Counted from the first letter of the stretch, positions 31,566 through 41,008 are shown. The stretch is DNA of 42,160 bases from Desulfurococcales archaeon (GCA_015521295.1 WAOL01000010.1:1-42160), one strand, 5' to 3'. Made by a program: numbers and translations. Notes: a model not told the origin generated them from the sequence alone.

Positions 31566-31973
31566 TTAAACATTGATCTCTGGTAACAGGTTCTCTCCCT
31601 TTATCTTGACCGATATTCTTGAGAGGGCTTCATATGTCTTCTCGTCGACTAGTACGTCCTCACCCTCTACTAGTATGCCGAGACCCTCGAACGGCGAGAT
31701 CGGCGGGTCAGGGAGGTGAGGATCAGGCTTGTCCCTACCTACGTATACCCACCTGATTTTCCCTTTTCGTTTTATTACGCGGTACCAATAACGCCCAAAG
31801 TACAGGTACTTTAACTTCCTCCCGCCAACGACCTTATGTACTATGTGGAGGGGTTTCAAGTAGTAACCACTGTCCTTTATCCTGTCATTGTACTCGTATA
31901 TCCTAACTCGGTAGGGGGAGTATAACTCCATCACTATCCTATATCCGCCAACTATTCTTAGGCTCTTCACCAT
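31566..31973 (-). CDS. Protein of unknown function upstream of priL
   Basis: I do not recognise this 135-residue protein. It is basic and unusually rich in tyrosine over the first 75 residues (for example YLYFGRYWYRVIKRKGK), with a proline-rich turn DPHLPDPPISPFEG at about 83-96 and an acidic-to-mixed C-terminal helix. It has no membrane segment or signal peptide. It lies on the same strand between priL and the next unknown gene. Confidence 0.6.
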   Translation of the reverse strand: MVKSLRIVGGYRIVMELYSPYRVRIYEYNDRIKDSGYYLKPLHIVHKVVGGRKLKYLYFGRYWYRVIKRKGKIRWVYVGRDKPDPHLPDPPISPFEGLGILVEGEDVLVDEKTYEALSRISVKIKGENLLPEINV

Positions 31974-32021
31974 GATCTCTCTACTCTGATTACCTGTTAC
32001 ATCAGGTATTAAACTTACGGA

Positions 32022-32483
32022 TTATTCTTTACTCAAGCAAATATCCGTTAGTTTGAGTTTAAACCTCTTTAGCTCTTTATAGACATTGTTTTTAAATTTC
32101 TCTAGCTCCTCTGGGGGGACTCCTCGCTCGGCAGCGATTTTCTTCACTTCATCCTCAACTATGGCATATTTCTTATACTTCTCATTTAGAGCTTTCCATG
32201 GTATGCCTTTGAGGGCGTCACCTATTCTCGAATCGTACGGTAAGGCCCCCTTAATCATGAGCACAGCTATTATCGGGTAGCCCACGTACCCTCTATACAC
32301 TGTACCGTTATCGGTGCTACACGCTTCCTTCCGCGTCAGGTCGACGTAGACCGAGTATCTCCGGCTACCGTCGGATGACACCACTGCAGCATTCCTCTCA
32401 TTGGTGAAAGTAATCCTGCCATCCGCTATCGCACCTGCCGCTTCTAGAACCTTTATCTTGGGAGGCATTCTGAGATAAGGCAA
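32022..32483 (-). CDS. Conserved archaeal protein of unknown function
   Basis: A 153-residue protein that resembles hypothetical proteins seen in other crenarchaea, with a predicted mixed N-terminal domain (KIKVLEAAGAIADGRI, YRGYVGYPIIAVLMIKGALPYD) and a helical C-terminal half (WKALNEKYKKYAIVEDEVKKIA). TTG at 32483 is preceded by GGTGG; the in-frame ATG at 32468 (MPPKIKVLEA) is the alternative start. A duplicated TATA box precedes it. Function unknown. Confidence 0.65.
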   Translation of the reverse strand: MPYLRMPPKIKVLEAAGAIADGRITFTNERNAAVVSSDGSRRYSVYVDLTRKEACSTDNGTVYRGYVGYPIIAVLMIKGALPYDSRIGDALKGIPWKALNEKYKKYAIVEDEVKKIAAERGVPPEELEKFKNNVYKELKRFKLKLTDICLSKE

Positions 32484-32507
32484 TGCTTACCACCCAGTAT
32501 TCCATAT

Positions 32508-32525
32508 CCTATAAAGCCTATAAAG
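32508..32525 (-). promoter_or_regulatory. Tandem TATA boxes before the 153-residue gene
   Basis: CCTATAAAG occurs twice in direct tandem on the plus strand (32508-32516 and 32517-32525); on the minus strand this gives two CTTTATAGG boxes, 25-42 bases upstream of the TTG at 32483. They may set two start sites 9 bases apart. Confidence 0.45.
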
Positions 32526-32574
32526 TAAGAAGTACTGAACAGCGAAAAACCTTATGGGTGAGTTTCCTTGACTA

Positions 32575-33006
32575 CTACTCCTCCTTGGCCCTAATTTTCT
32601 CCGCGTAAGCCTCGGGGCTCAGGAACTTGCTCTCATCTATGGGTTCGGCAGGCTTTATCTTAACTAACCATCCCGCGCCGTAAGGATCCTTATTTATTAG
32701 GTCAGGCGTATCGTAGAGTTCCTCATTAACCTCTAGCACTTCACCAGAGCATGGAGAGTACGCGTCAGCCACGGACTTTACGGATTCCAGTGTAACTATA
32801 GGCTCGCCCGCATTCACCGACCTGCCTGGTTCGGGTAACTCAACGTTCACCACGTACTTTAGCTTTTTCTGTGCGTAATCTGTTATGCCAAGAGTGATTG
32901 TACTGTCCTGAACCTTGATCCACTCGTCGCTTTCAGTGTAGAGTAACCCCTTCTTAACAAGGTATTCACCAAGTTTTGTCTTTACTAGAATATCCTCTGC
33001 ACTCAT
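32575..33006 (-). CDS. gcvH: Glycine cleavage system H protein
   Basis: The lipoyl carrier of the glycine cleavage system. The lipoylated lysine is in TLESVKSVADAY, and the surrounding hammerhead fold runs from TLGITDYAQKKLKYVVNVELPEPG to DPYGAGWLVKIKP. The 143-residue length is normal. It lies 19 bases after gcvT on the same strand. A lipoyl ligase is not seen in the window. Confidence 0.96.
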   Translation of the reverse strand: MSAEDILVKTKLGEYLVKKGLLYTESDEWIKVQDSTITLGITDYAQKKLKYVVNVELPEPGRSVNAGEPIVTLESVKSVADAYSPCSGEVLEVNEELYDTPDLINKDPYGAGWLVKIKPAEPIDESKFLSPEAYAEKIRAKEE

Positions 33007-33025
33007 GGGGTTTCACCGAATCACA

Positions 33026-34135
33026 CTATATTAGAGGGAAATCAAGTATTTTAGCTTCATAGGTTTTGCCGCGGATGTCTATGGTTACCTTGAAACCTAT
33101 GTAGGAGTGTGTTGCCTCAATATATCCCATACCAATGCTTCTCCCAAGTACAGGAGAGTACGCCCCGCTAGTTACGTAACCCACAACTTTACCATCGATT
33201 AACACATTGTTCCCGTGCCGGGGGATCCTCCTAACGCCTTTCTTAAGTTTAAATGCTACCCTAAACTTACTTACCCCTTCCCTGTAGATCCTCCTTAGGG
33301 CCTCCTCTCCCAGGAAGCCCCGCTTCTTGAGACTAAGGGCCATCCAGTACCTCGCCTCTATAGGGTTCACGTCGTTCCCTATGTCAACGCCTATGAGTGG
33401 GTACCCCATCTCCAACCTTAGACTATCTCTAGCTATTAGCCCTGCAGGCTTAGCCCCCGCTTTGACCGCTGCCTCAAAGATGTGTTTCCCATGCTTGACT
33501 GTGGTCATGATCTCATATCCGTACGAACGCACCTCTTCACCCGTCCAGCCAGACCTACTCACGAGTATTGCCTCTTCCCCCAGTGCGCTAGGGCGATGTA
33601 GGAATTCAAGTATACTCAAGCTCTCTGCTTCCTTCACGCCTAGCTTCTCAATAACTTCAGGAGCTCGGGGACCCTGAATAGCTATAAGAGCTGTACTCAG
33701 AGTGATATCCTCGATCGTGATGCTATATCCCCACTCCTTAGCCCATTTTAACATCCAGGCGCGATCTTTCTCAATGTTAGGCGCATTAACAACGGCAAGC
33801 CACTCAGTATCACTTAAGTAGTACAGCATGACGTCATCAATAATATACGCATTCTCATTAAGTAGTAGTACTGGGCCACTCATGCGCCCTTCCTTGAACT
33901 TACTCAAGTCCTTGGACACTAATTTCTGGAAGAACTCGAAGATGTTGTCCCCGCGTATGAGGTACCTCCCCATATGCGACACGTCGAACACCGTAACGGA
34001 GTTGCGGGTCGCCATATGTTCTTCAAGGGGGTTCCCGTAGTCCATCGCGGTTATCCATCCCGCGAATTCCCCTACACTGGCACCGTACTTTCTGAGGGTT
34101 TCTAGGAGTGGTGTCTCCCTAGCCGTTTTTAACAC
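33026..34135 (-). CDS. gcvT: Glycine cleavage system T protein (aminomethyltransferase)
   Basis: Transfers the methylene group from the H-protein-bound aminomethyl to a tetrahydropterin and releases ammonia. N-terminal FAGWITAMDYGNPLEEHMATR, then VFDVSHMGRYLIRG and GWTGEEVRSYGYEI, are family motifs. Start is GTG at 34135; an in-frame stop just upstream leaves no other option. A TATA box lies at 34191-34203. It is divergent from gcvPA. Confidence 0.95.
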   Translation of the reverse strand: MLKTARETPLLETLRKYGASVGEFAGWITAMDYGNPLEEHMATRNSVTVFDVSHMGRYLIRGDNIFEFFQKLVSKDLSKFKEGRMSGPVLLLNENAYIIDDVMLYYLSDTEWLAVVNAPNIEKDRAWMLKWAKEWGYSITIEDITLSTALIAIQGPRAPEVIEKLGVKEAESLSILEFLHRPSALGEEAILVSRSGWTGEEVRSYGYEIMTTVKHGKHIFEAAVKAGAKPAGLIARDSLRLEMGYPLIGVDIGNDVNPIEARYWMALSLKKRGFLGEEALRRIYREGVSKFRVAFKLKKGVRRIPRHGNNVLIDGKVVGYVTSGAYSPVLGRSIGMGYIEATHSYIGFKVTIDIRGKTYEAKILDFPLI

Positions 34136-34190
34136 CTTGAAATTCTCGCGGTGATAGCTGATTAACTTTTACCTAAGCAGGTACACTGCA

Positions 34191-34203
34191 ACATATAAAA
34201 ATT
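34191..34203 (-). promoter_or_regulatory. Probable TATA box of the gcvT operon
   Basis: AATTTTTATATGT on the minus strand, about 56-68 bases upstream of the gcvT GTG, predicting a leader of about 30 bases. Confidence 0.45.
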
Positions 34204-34291
34204 GAGGTGTAATCACAACATTAATCACCGCCTCATGCGTGGATAGTTAAACACTTTTAGTGATACCCCTAATTAGTAAGGGAATGTTAGA

Positions 34292-35701
34292 ATGCCACAT
34301 TACTGGATACCGAACTCCGTTAAAGAAGTGAAGCAGGAGATGCTCAAGGAAATAGGGGTCGATGACATTGAGGAGTTCTTTAAGGACATCCCGGAGCAAC
34401 TTCGTTTGAAGAAGGAATTACGCGTAGGATTCGGCAAGCCTCTGCTTGAACACGAGGTCAGAAGGAAGTTCCTTGAAATGCTAAGTAAAAATAAATTCAC
34501 GGGATTCACGGACGCTCACCGAGTGTTCTTAGGTGGAGGTGTTTGTGTTCATTATATTCCCTCAGTGGTTAAGGCCATAGTGTCCCGAGCAGAATTCTAT
34601 ACTGCCTACACACCCTATCAGCCTGAAATAAATCAAGGCATACTTCAGGCATTCTTTGAGTACCAGAGCCTAATGGCGGAACTCTACGGCGTTGATATAG
34701 TAAATGCCTCAATGTATAATGTGAGCACTGCGGCAGCTGAAGCAGTTAGGATGGCACTCAGGGTTAAGAGAGGAAGGAAGAGAATACTTGTAGCGTCCTC
34801 AGCGCATCCTGAGATTAAGGAGGTTATTAGGACTTGGGTTAAGGGGTTAAACGTTCGGTTAGAGGAGATCCCCTACGGACGAGAAGATGGTGAGCTTGAC
34901 GTTAGTGCACTCCGCACAAAGCTCAGCGATGACGTAGCCGCGGTTTATGTGGAATCCCCTAACTTCTTTGGTGTTATTGAGCGTAAGCTACGTGATATTA
35001 TAGAAGTTACCCATGATGTAGGGGCACTCGCTATAGTGAATGCGAACCCACTCTCATTAGGGGTATTCAAGGGCCCTGGGGAGCTCGGTGCCGACATAGT
35101 GGTTGGAGACGCGCAACCTCTAGGTGTAGGCCTGAACTACGGTGGTCCATCAGCCGGAATATTAGGTATTCAGGATAGAAGGGAACTCTTAAGGCAACTC
35201 CCTGGGAGGCTTGTCGGCATGACTAAAACTGTTGATGGGTCGGAAAACGGCTTCATGCTGATCCTGCAAACTAGGGAGCAACATATAAGGAGAGAGCGCG
35301 CAACATCGAACATTACAACGAATTCCGGCCTTGAAGCAATAGCTGCCGCCGTGTATGTGTCGTTACTCGGTGCTAAAGGTCTTAGGAGGTTGGGCGAGGC
35401 GTTGCTGGGCCGCACTACGTACTTCTTAGAGACCTTACGTAAGCGCGATGTTGAGGCCGTACCACTCTTTGAGAAAGGGCTATACTTCCGTGAGGTCACG
35501 ATCTCCTTCAAGGGCAGAGACGCAAGGGACGTGATAAGCCAATTAGAGAAGCATGGAATCCACGTAGGGCCGCCGTTGTCTAAGTTTTATGATGTGATGC
35601 ACGACTGTAGCTTACTGTGCTTAACGGAACTTCACAGTAAAGATGACATAGATGAGCTAGTAAGTAAGCTAGCCCTAGTACTCGGAGGTGAGGCAGGATG
35701 A
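34292..35701 (+). CDS. gcvPA: Glycine cleavage system P protein, subunit 1
   Basis: The first half of the split glycine dehydrogenase (decarboxylating). N-terminal HYWIPNSVKEVKQEML matches the family, with YTPYQPEINQGILQAFFEYQSLMAELYG and GLNYGGPSAGIL further on. The pyridoxal lysine is in the second subunit. Length 469 is normal. It overlaps gcvPB by four bases (ATGA). A TATA-like ACTTTTAG lies about 40 bases before its ATG. Confidence 0.96.
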   Translation: MPHYWIPNSVKEVKQEMLKEIGVDDIEEFFKDIPEQLRLKKELRVGFGKPLLEHEVRRKFLEMLSKNKFTGFTDAHRVFLGGGVCVHYIPSVVKAIVSRAEFYTAYTPYQPEINQGILQAFFEYQSLMAELYGVDIVNASMYNVSTAAAEAVRMALRVKRGRKRILVASSAHPEIKEVIRTWVKGLNVRLEEIPYGREDGELDVSALRTKLSDDVAAVYVESPNFFGVIERKLRDIIEVTHDVGALAIVNANPLSLGVFKGPGELGADIVVGDAQPLGVGLNYGGPSAGILGIQDRRELLRQLPGRLVGMTKTVDGSENGFMLILQTREQHIRRERATSNITTNSGLEAIAAAVYVSLLGAKGLRRLGEALLGRTTYFLETLRKRDVEAVPLFEKGLYFREVTISFKGRDARDVISQLEKHGIHVGPPLSKFYDVMHDCSLLCLTELHSKDDIDELVSKLALVLGGEAG

Positions 35702-37218
35702 AGTACAGGCAGGCACGCTGGGATGAACCACTAATATTTGAACTAGCCTCTAACCAAGACAGAGAAACATTCCAGCTCGGAGACGACTACTTCGCTAGGC
35801 TAGGTAAGGAAACCCTCACTGAAGTAGCGCAGGACATCGTTCGAAAGGAAGGTCCTAACATACCTAACCTCAGCGAGCCCGAAGTTGTGCGACACTACAC
35901 TCGATTAACTCAAATGTCCTATGGAATAGATGTAGGTGTAGTTCCACTCGGTTCATGCACGATGAAGTACAACCCTAAGATTTGTGAGGACCTAGCAAAC
36001 GACGACAGGATAACATATGCTCATCCCTACATGAATGAGGAGCACCTGCAAGGATTACTGGAAATGCTTTACACCCTGCAGGAGTGGCTAGCTGAATTAA
36101 CTGGTATGGACGTATGCTCCCTACACCCCCCGGCAGGGGCTGCAGGCGAGTTAGCTGGCGTACTAATAATTAGGGAATACCTGCAGGATAAGGGATACAC
36201 GCATAAGGATGAAATCCTAGTACCTGAGAGCGCGCACGGAACGAACCCAGCTAGCGCTGCCATGGCAGGATTTAAAGTAGTACACATACCTGCAGACGAG
36301 AGAGGAAACACGGATCTAAACGCGTTGAAAGCCGCAGTCTCTGATAGGACGGCAGGGATAATGCTAACAAACCCAAGTACACTTGGATTATTTGAAGAGA
36401 AAATAACGGAGGTATCCGACCTGATACACTCTAAAGGAGGGCTCCTTTACTACGATGGAGCAAACCTGAACGGCATACTGGGCATAGCTAGGCCAGGCGA
36501 CATGGGGTTCGACATCGTCCACTTAAACCTGCATAAAACATTCGCGGCACCTCATGGCGGAGGCGGACCAGGAGCAGGCGCCATATGCGTTAAGAAGGAA
36601 CTTGCTGACTACCTGCCTAAACCACTAGTAAGGAGGGAAGGAAGCATGTATTACCTAGACTATAATGTTAGGAAAAGCATAGGGAGGATAACGTGGTTCT
36701 ACGGCAACATCGTGCCAGCTATAAAATCATTTATATACTTAATGATGTTAGGTCCCGAAATACGTGAAGTAGCTGAGGTAGCTGTATTAAACACCAACTA
36801 CTTCATGAAGAAAATCAAGGAGCTTCCAGGAATCGACCTAATCTATGGGCGTGAACGCTGGAGAAAGCACGAGGTCGTAATAAGTTTTGAGAATCTTCAT
36901 CGTGAGACTGGCGTGAGCGCAGAGGACGTAGCGAAAGCCCTACTAGACAGAGGAATACATGCCCCAACAATATACTTTCCTCTCACAGTCCCTGAAGCGC
37001 ATATGGTGGAATTCACGGAAAGTGAAAGTAAGAGAACAATAGACGAAGTAATAAACGCGTACAAGGACATCGTACGCCAAGCGTATGAGGATCCAGGTAA
37101 GCTGAAGGGAGCACCTAGAAACACGTCAGTAGGACGACTAGATGTGCTGAGGGCTAATCACCCAAGGACGTTAGCGCCCACATACAAGTACGTTAGGAAG
37201 AGAAATATCAACGGGTAA
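35698..37218 (+). CDS. gcvPB: Glycine cleavage system P protein, subunit 2 (PLP-binding)
   Basis: The catalytic half of the P protein. The pyridoxal phosphate lysine is Lys280 in HLNLHKTFAAPHGGGGPGAG, the strict family signature; LGSCTMKYNPK and HGTNPASAAM are also present. It is 506 residues long. Its end overlaps by 11 bases with the convergent NAD-kinase-like gene. Confidence 0.97.
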   Translation: MKYRQARWDEPLIFELASNQDRETFQLGDDYFARLGKETLTEVAQDIVRKEGPNIPNLSEPEVVRHYTRLTQMSYGIDVGVVPLGSCTMKYNPKICEDLANDDRITYAHPYMNEEHLQGLLEMLYTLQEWLAELTGMDVCSLHPPAGAAGELAGVLIIREYLQDKGYTHKDEILVPESAHGTNPASAAMAGFKVVHIPADERGNTDLNALKAAVSDRTAGIMLTNPSTLGLFEEKITEVSDLIHSKGGLLYYDGANLNGILGIARPGDMGFDIVHLNLHKTFAAPHGGGGPGAGAICVKKELADYLPKPLVRREGSMYYLDYNVRKSIGRITWFYGNIVPAIKSFIYLMMLGPEIREVAEVAVLNTNYFMKKIKELPGIDLIYGRERWRKHEVVISFENLHRETGVSAEDVAKALLDRGIHAPTIYFPLTVPEAHMVEFTESESKRTIDEVINAYKDIVRQAYEDPGKLKGAPRNTSVGRLDVLRANHPRTLAPTYKYVRKRNING

Positions 37219-38356
37219 GTAACGTCGGATCACTAGCAGGCACTACACGCATCATCATTTCTTCCCTGTAACCAGTTATAACGCGTACATATCCACTTAA
37301 CTCAGCATCCAGCACAGGATCCCCGGTATCCACTAGCAGGTATTTCAATCCTCTGAGCTTTGTTTTAGTCGCCAGCACGAGAATATTGTTCCTACCAACG
37401 CGCCGTATAACCTCAGGAGTGAACTGCTGGTTGCCTCGCCCGAACAGGTACCCCTGTCCCCCGATTATCGTCACGACTATTCTGGCTTGAGCAAATGAAT
37501 TCAATAGGTCAAGGATTTCACGGTACCCTAGATCCTTGGCAACTATTGATCTGTTGAATAACGCATCAACACCCAGGATAGTTTTCGGAAGTCCCAGCAC
37601 GTCTGTTATAGCCTTTATAGTGGACCCGGGACCGAGCAGGTAGAGGATATTATCATAAAGGTACTCCTCAATGAAGTATTCGGCCAGCGCATACTTTTCC
37701 TCGGAAGAGCCCGAAGCCCCGAAATCTTTACTCTGAACGCTGAGACCATCTGCGCGTACTGTAATCGCTCTGAAAAACTTCCTAACTTTGAGTTCTCCTG
37801 CTTGTAGGGAATTCTCATCAATATCGGCAACGTCAGCGTAATCAAGTACTGTGTTGCCCTCGCAAAACATCGTCACTAGCTCAGCAGCTGCTTCGGGGGA
37901 TGCAGCGAATATTCCTGAATACATCTTAACGCCTGAGGGTATACCTAACACAGGTACCTCACAGTCAAGAACCTCCACAACGTCCCTAGCTGTTCCGTCT
38001 CCGCCCACAAATACTAAAAGATCAATCCCGCGTTCTAACATCATCTTTACGACAGCCTTTGTGTCTATGCTGGAAGTTTCCTTCTGTGATTCTGGAGGGT
38101 GGCTCAGGCACTCATACTTTAGAGAAGGGGTTTGTCCCAAATACCTGCAACCCATAACCCCACCAGCTACGAGTAAACTGTGATCAAACCCTACTTGACG
38201 TAAGTGCTTGAGAAAACGTAACGCACGCGAAGGAGCTACAGGTGCTGCTCCTCTCCTCACTGCCTCAATATAAAGTCTGCCGTCAGTTCCCTTTAACCCC
38301 ACAGAGCCCCCCATACCAGCAATTGGATTAACAAGAAACCCCACCGCTACTGGCAC
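37208..38356 (-). CDS. ATP-NAD kinase family protein (COG3199 type)
   Basis: A 382-residue protein related to ATP-NAD/AcoX kinases. The N-terminal FLVNPIAGMGGSVGLKG and the GGDGTARDVVE motif (about residues 118-128), followed by LGIPSGVKMYSGIFA, are the family's nucleotide-binding elements. It may make NADP from NAD, but the group includes members of unknown substrate. GTG start with GGGGAGGTGA upstream and a TATA-like CTTTTATTCC (about 38390-38400). The end overlaps gcvPB by 11 bases. Confidence 0.85.
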   Translation of the reverse strand: MPVAVGFLVNPIAGMGGSVGLKGTDGRLYIEAVRRGAAPVAPSRALRFLKHLRQVGFDHSLLVAGGVMGCRYLGQTPSLKYECLSHPPESQKETSSIDTKAVVKMMLERGIDLLVFVGGDGTARDVVEVLDCEVPVLGIPSGVKMYSGIFAASPEAAAELVTMFCEGNTVLDYADVADIDENSLQAGELKVRKFFRAITVRADGLSVQSKDFGASGSSEEKYALAEYFIEEYLYDNILYLLGPGSTIKAITDVLGLPKTILGVDALFNRSIVAKDLGYREILDLLNSFAQARIVVTIIGGQGYLFGRGNQQFTPEVIRRVGRNNILVLATKTKLRGLKYLLVDTGDPVLDAELSGYVRVITGYREEMMMRVVPASDPTLLTR

Positions 38357-38483
38357 GGGGTATTCACCTCCCCAACCCTTGGGCTCCGGAATAAAAGTTT
38401 CACAGAGCTCTCCCTCACACCATAGATTAGCAACCCAGCAAATAAGAAAGAGTAATACCCTCGACCACTACGCGGTAAGGAAT

Positions 38484-39086
38484 ATGAGGTGTCCCTACTG
38501 CGGATCTAACGACATTGTTTGGGACTATGTGAGAGGCGATGTTATCTGTGCATCATGCGGCACGGTCCTCGAGAGAATATATGTTACTGAGCAGCACGCT
38601 AATCAAGAACTCGTGCAGGAGCCTGTAAAGACCCGTACCTACAAAAGGTACGGAAATAATAGGCGGGTTACCCTAACGAAGTACACGTCAGAGTACCTAA
38701 AACTAATAGATAAGGTCAAGAGAAGTAAAAGGTTAAAGAACATAGTCATAGATTCTGAGCAACTAAGGAAGTATGTTGACGGGGAGGGACCGCCCGTCAA
38801 GATATTTAAGAGGAACCCGCAGAATGTTCAGACATTGTTGAAAGATCCTAAGGTTAGACTAGTGCTAGAGGTAATGTTGCGCTTCCCCAGATTATCCTCT
38901 AGGACGGATCGTGCTAAGGTAGCATTAGCGCTGATGGCGTTGATGCTCTTAGCCGGAAGGAGGATTAATGCTAGGGAGGTTGCTGAGAAATCCGGAATCA
39001 GCGCAATGCATGCTCGTAGACTTGCCAAGACCCTAGAGGAAAACAGGGAATTCGTGGAGGAATTAAAGAAAGCTATTAAGCAATGA
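38484..39086 (+). CDS. TFIIB-like zinc-ribbon protein without the cyclin repeats
   Basis: A 200-residue protein starting with a TFB-type zinc ribbon: CPYC (residues 3-6) and CASC (about 22-25), with a GTVLE segment after it as in TFB. The typical TFB core of two cyclin repeats (about 200 residues) is absent; instead a basic middle region and a C-terminal helix-turn-helix (INAREVAEKSGISAMHARRLAK) are present. I chose the ATG at 38484, preceded by AAGGA; an in-frame ATG at 38379 would add 35 residues lying over the divergent promoter. Probably a transcription factor related to TFB; the role is unknown. Confidence 0.72.
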   Translation: MRCPYCGSNDIVWDYVRGDVICASCGTVLERIYVTEQHANQELVQEPVKTRTYKRYGNNRRVTLTKYTSEYLKLIDKVKRSKRLKNIVIDSEQLRKYVDGEGPPVKIFKRNPQNVQTLLKDPKVRLVLEVMLRFPRLSSRTDRAKVALALMALMLLAGRRINAREVAEKSGISAMHARRLAKTLEENREFVEELKKAIKQ

Positions 39087-39088
39087 CA

Positions 39089-41008
39089 TCATTTGCTGCA
39101 GTGCTCACTAATGTATCTAGTCAGGGATTCCTTAACTAATTGAGCAACTTTGCTACCGTCCACTCTACCCCTAACTTTAGACATTACCTTCCCCATAACG
39201 AGCCCAAACGCCCTAGTTCCTCGAGCACATACTGTTTGGGCGTTGTCGTTAATCACTTCGTTAATTATCCTGAGGAGTTCCTCATCTGATAGGCTCCCGT
39301 ACTTTTGTAGGATTTCCTCAATGGGTGATCCTGAGCTTAAGTATTCTGCTAGTACCTCAGGGATAGCTTCCTTCGCTATGTATCCCTCGCCAACCTTGGA
39401 TAGCACCGTGAGTAGGTCTTTGAAGGATATTTTACTCACGTCAAGACCTTCCGATTTAAGGGCTTTCAAGTGGATAAGCAGGGTTGAAGCAATAATCTGC
39501 GGGTGTACCTTACCGTAGAGTTCCCTTAGAAGGTCAAGGTAGGTTGTGAAGACGGGGTCCTTTATCAGCTGGTATGCTAGCTCCTTACTAAGCCCGTGAA
39601 CTTTGATAAGTTCCTCTAGGACTTCTTCGGGTGTCTTTGGCTTTAACTTTTCTGCTTCCTTAAGGATGTCCGTAGTTAACCTTAATGGAGGCACGTCAGT
39701 TTCCGGGTACATGCGGGCGGCGCCTGGCTGCGGGCGTAAGTACCTAGTGGTGCCGTCGGGGTTCGCCCCACGCGTCTCGGGAGGTATTCCCTTGAGCGCA
39801 TACCTAGCCCTATCGACTAATGCCCTCAACGCTCGCTCACATTTCTCCTTATCAGCGATTACTATGGCGTACGCGTCCCTCTGAGGGTCGAGCCCGAGGA
39901 CTTTGAAGAGCTTGTCTTTGAGCTCCTCGCTTATCCTGTAAGCTGGTAGCTCATCACTATGTATTATGCCCCCGACACCGCCCCATGCTTTAGCGTAGTC
40001 TGATAGTTCGGTGCCGAAGCGACGTGATGGCTGTACCTCCATGCCGAGTAGGCCTCCGAAGCCCTTGAGCCTCACAGCAAGTGCTCTCGCTCCCCTCTTG
40101 ATGGCTCGCTGTATGAACCCGGTCTTGACGTCCTTGAGGATTTCCGTGACGTCAATGAACTCATAGGTTAGTTCCTCTTCGCGCACACCTCTTCTGATAA
40201 GCTCTTCCTTAATTTCAAGAAGTCTTAATTGACGCATTACCTCATACTCCACTATCTTCGGTATTAGCTCGAGTTTGCTTACGCCCTTTACCTCGGTTTT
40301 TACCCCGCCTGAAATCGATATGTTAAGGTCCTGCCTTATGGTTCCTAATCCGCGCTTAACCTTACCAGTTAGTCGTAGGAGCATACCTATCTTAAGAGCT
40401 ACCCGCATTGCCTGTTCTGGTGAATGTATGTCGGGACTCGTGGATATCTCGATTAACGGTATGCCCAGCCTATCGAGGTTATACTCCACGTAACCCGGGC
40501 CTTCACCAACCTTCCTTGCAGCGTCCTCCTCCAAGCATATCGTCTGTATCCCTACGCGTCCCTCCTCATCATCTATGTAGCCTCCTAATGCTACTATGGC
40601 GGTTCGCTGGAATCCCGTAGTGTTTGAGCCGTCTATCACGATCTTACGCATGACGTAGATTTCATCGACTGGCGTTGAGTGAAGTGCCTTCGCCACAGCT
40701 AGAGTGATGATTACTGCCTCCCTGTTGAGGTCGTGAGGGGGCTCTTCATCCGTCTCAACCATGCATGCGTGTCCTTGTGGAACGTGGTATATTATCCTTC
40801 GTCCCTTCTTCATTTCATAAAGGGCGGCAGGATCTATTTCCCCTACCTCGCTCTTCGCTACCCTGAGGTAACGGGTGATCGTGGTTTCAGGGGTGCTATC
40901 GTTTGATAGTGACGTGGGGCATGAGCAGAAGAGCTTGTGCTTAGTATCAAGTTGTTGATGTATTTCAAGCCCTACCTTCAGACCTAGCGCCTTATAGTCA
41001 ATCTCCAT
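39089..41008 (-). CDS. gatE: Glutamyl-tRNA(Gln) amidotransferase subunit E
   Basis: GatE recognises Glu-tRNA(Gln) and activates it for amidation in archaea that lack GlnRS. GatB-like cradle motifs start at LGLKVGLEIHQQLDTKHKLFCSCPT, with VETDEEPPHDLNREA and LIEISTSPDI; a central insert, and a C-terminal YqeY-like tail domain (from about residue 480, ending with ARGTRAFGLVMGKVMSKVRGRVDG). The 639-residue length is normal. Its ATG overlaps the end of gatD by 11 bases. Confidence 0.97.
   Translation of the reverse strand: MEIDYKALGLKVGLEIHQQLDTKHKLFCSCPTSLSNDSTPETTITRYLRVAKSEVGEIDPAALYEMKKGRRIIYHVPQGHACMVETDEEPPHDLNREAVIITLAVAKALHSTPVDEIYVMRKIVIDGSNTTGFQRTAIVALGGYIDDEEGRVGIQTICLEEDAARKVGEGPGYVEYNLDRLGIPLIEISTSPDIHSPEQAMRVALKIGMLLRLTGKVKRGLGTIRQDLNISISGGVKTEVKGVSKLELIPKIVEYEVMRQLRLLEIKEELIRRGVREEELTYEFIDVTEILKDVKTGFIQRAIKRGARALAVRLKGFGGLLGMEVQPSRRFGTELSDYAKAWGGVGGIIHSDELPAYRISEELKDKLFKVLGLDPQRDAYAIVIADKEKCERALRALVDRARYALKGIPPETRGANPDGTTRYLRPQPGAARMYPETDVPPLRLTTDILKEAEKLKPKTPEEVLEELIKVHGLSKELAYQLIKDPVFTTYLDLLRELYGKVHPQIIASTLLIHLKALKSEGLDVSKISFKDLLTVLSKVGEGYIAKEAIPEVLAEYLSSGSPIEEILQKYGSLSDEELLRIINEVINDNAQTVCARGTRAFGLVMGKVMSKVRGRVDGSKVAQLVKESLTRYISEHCSK

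Noticed and set aside
34136-34291. Glycine riboswitch before the gcv genes
   Set aside because: No glycine aptamer pattern is visible, predicted leaders are short, and this riboswitch class is a bacterial feature.
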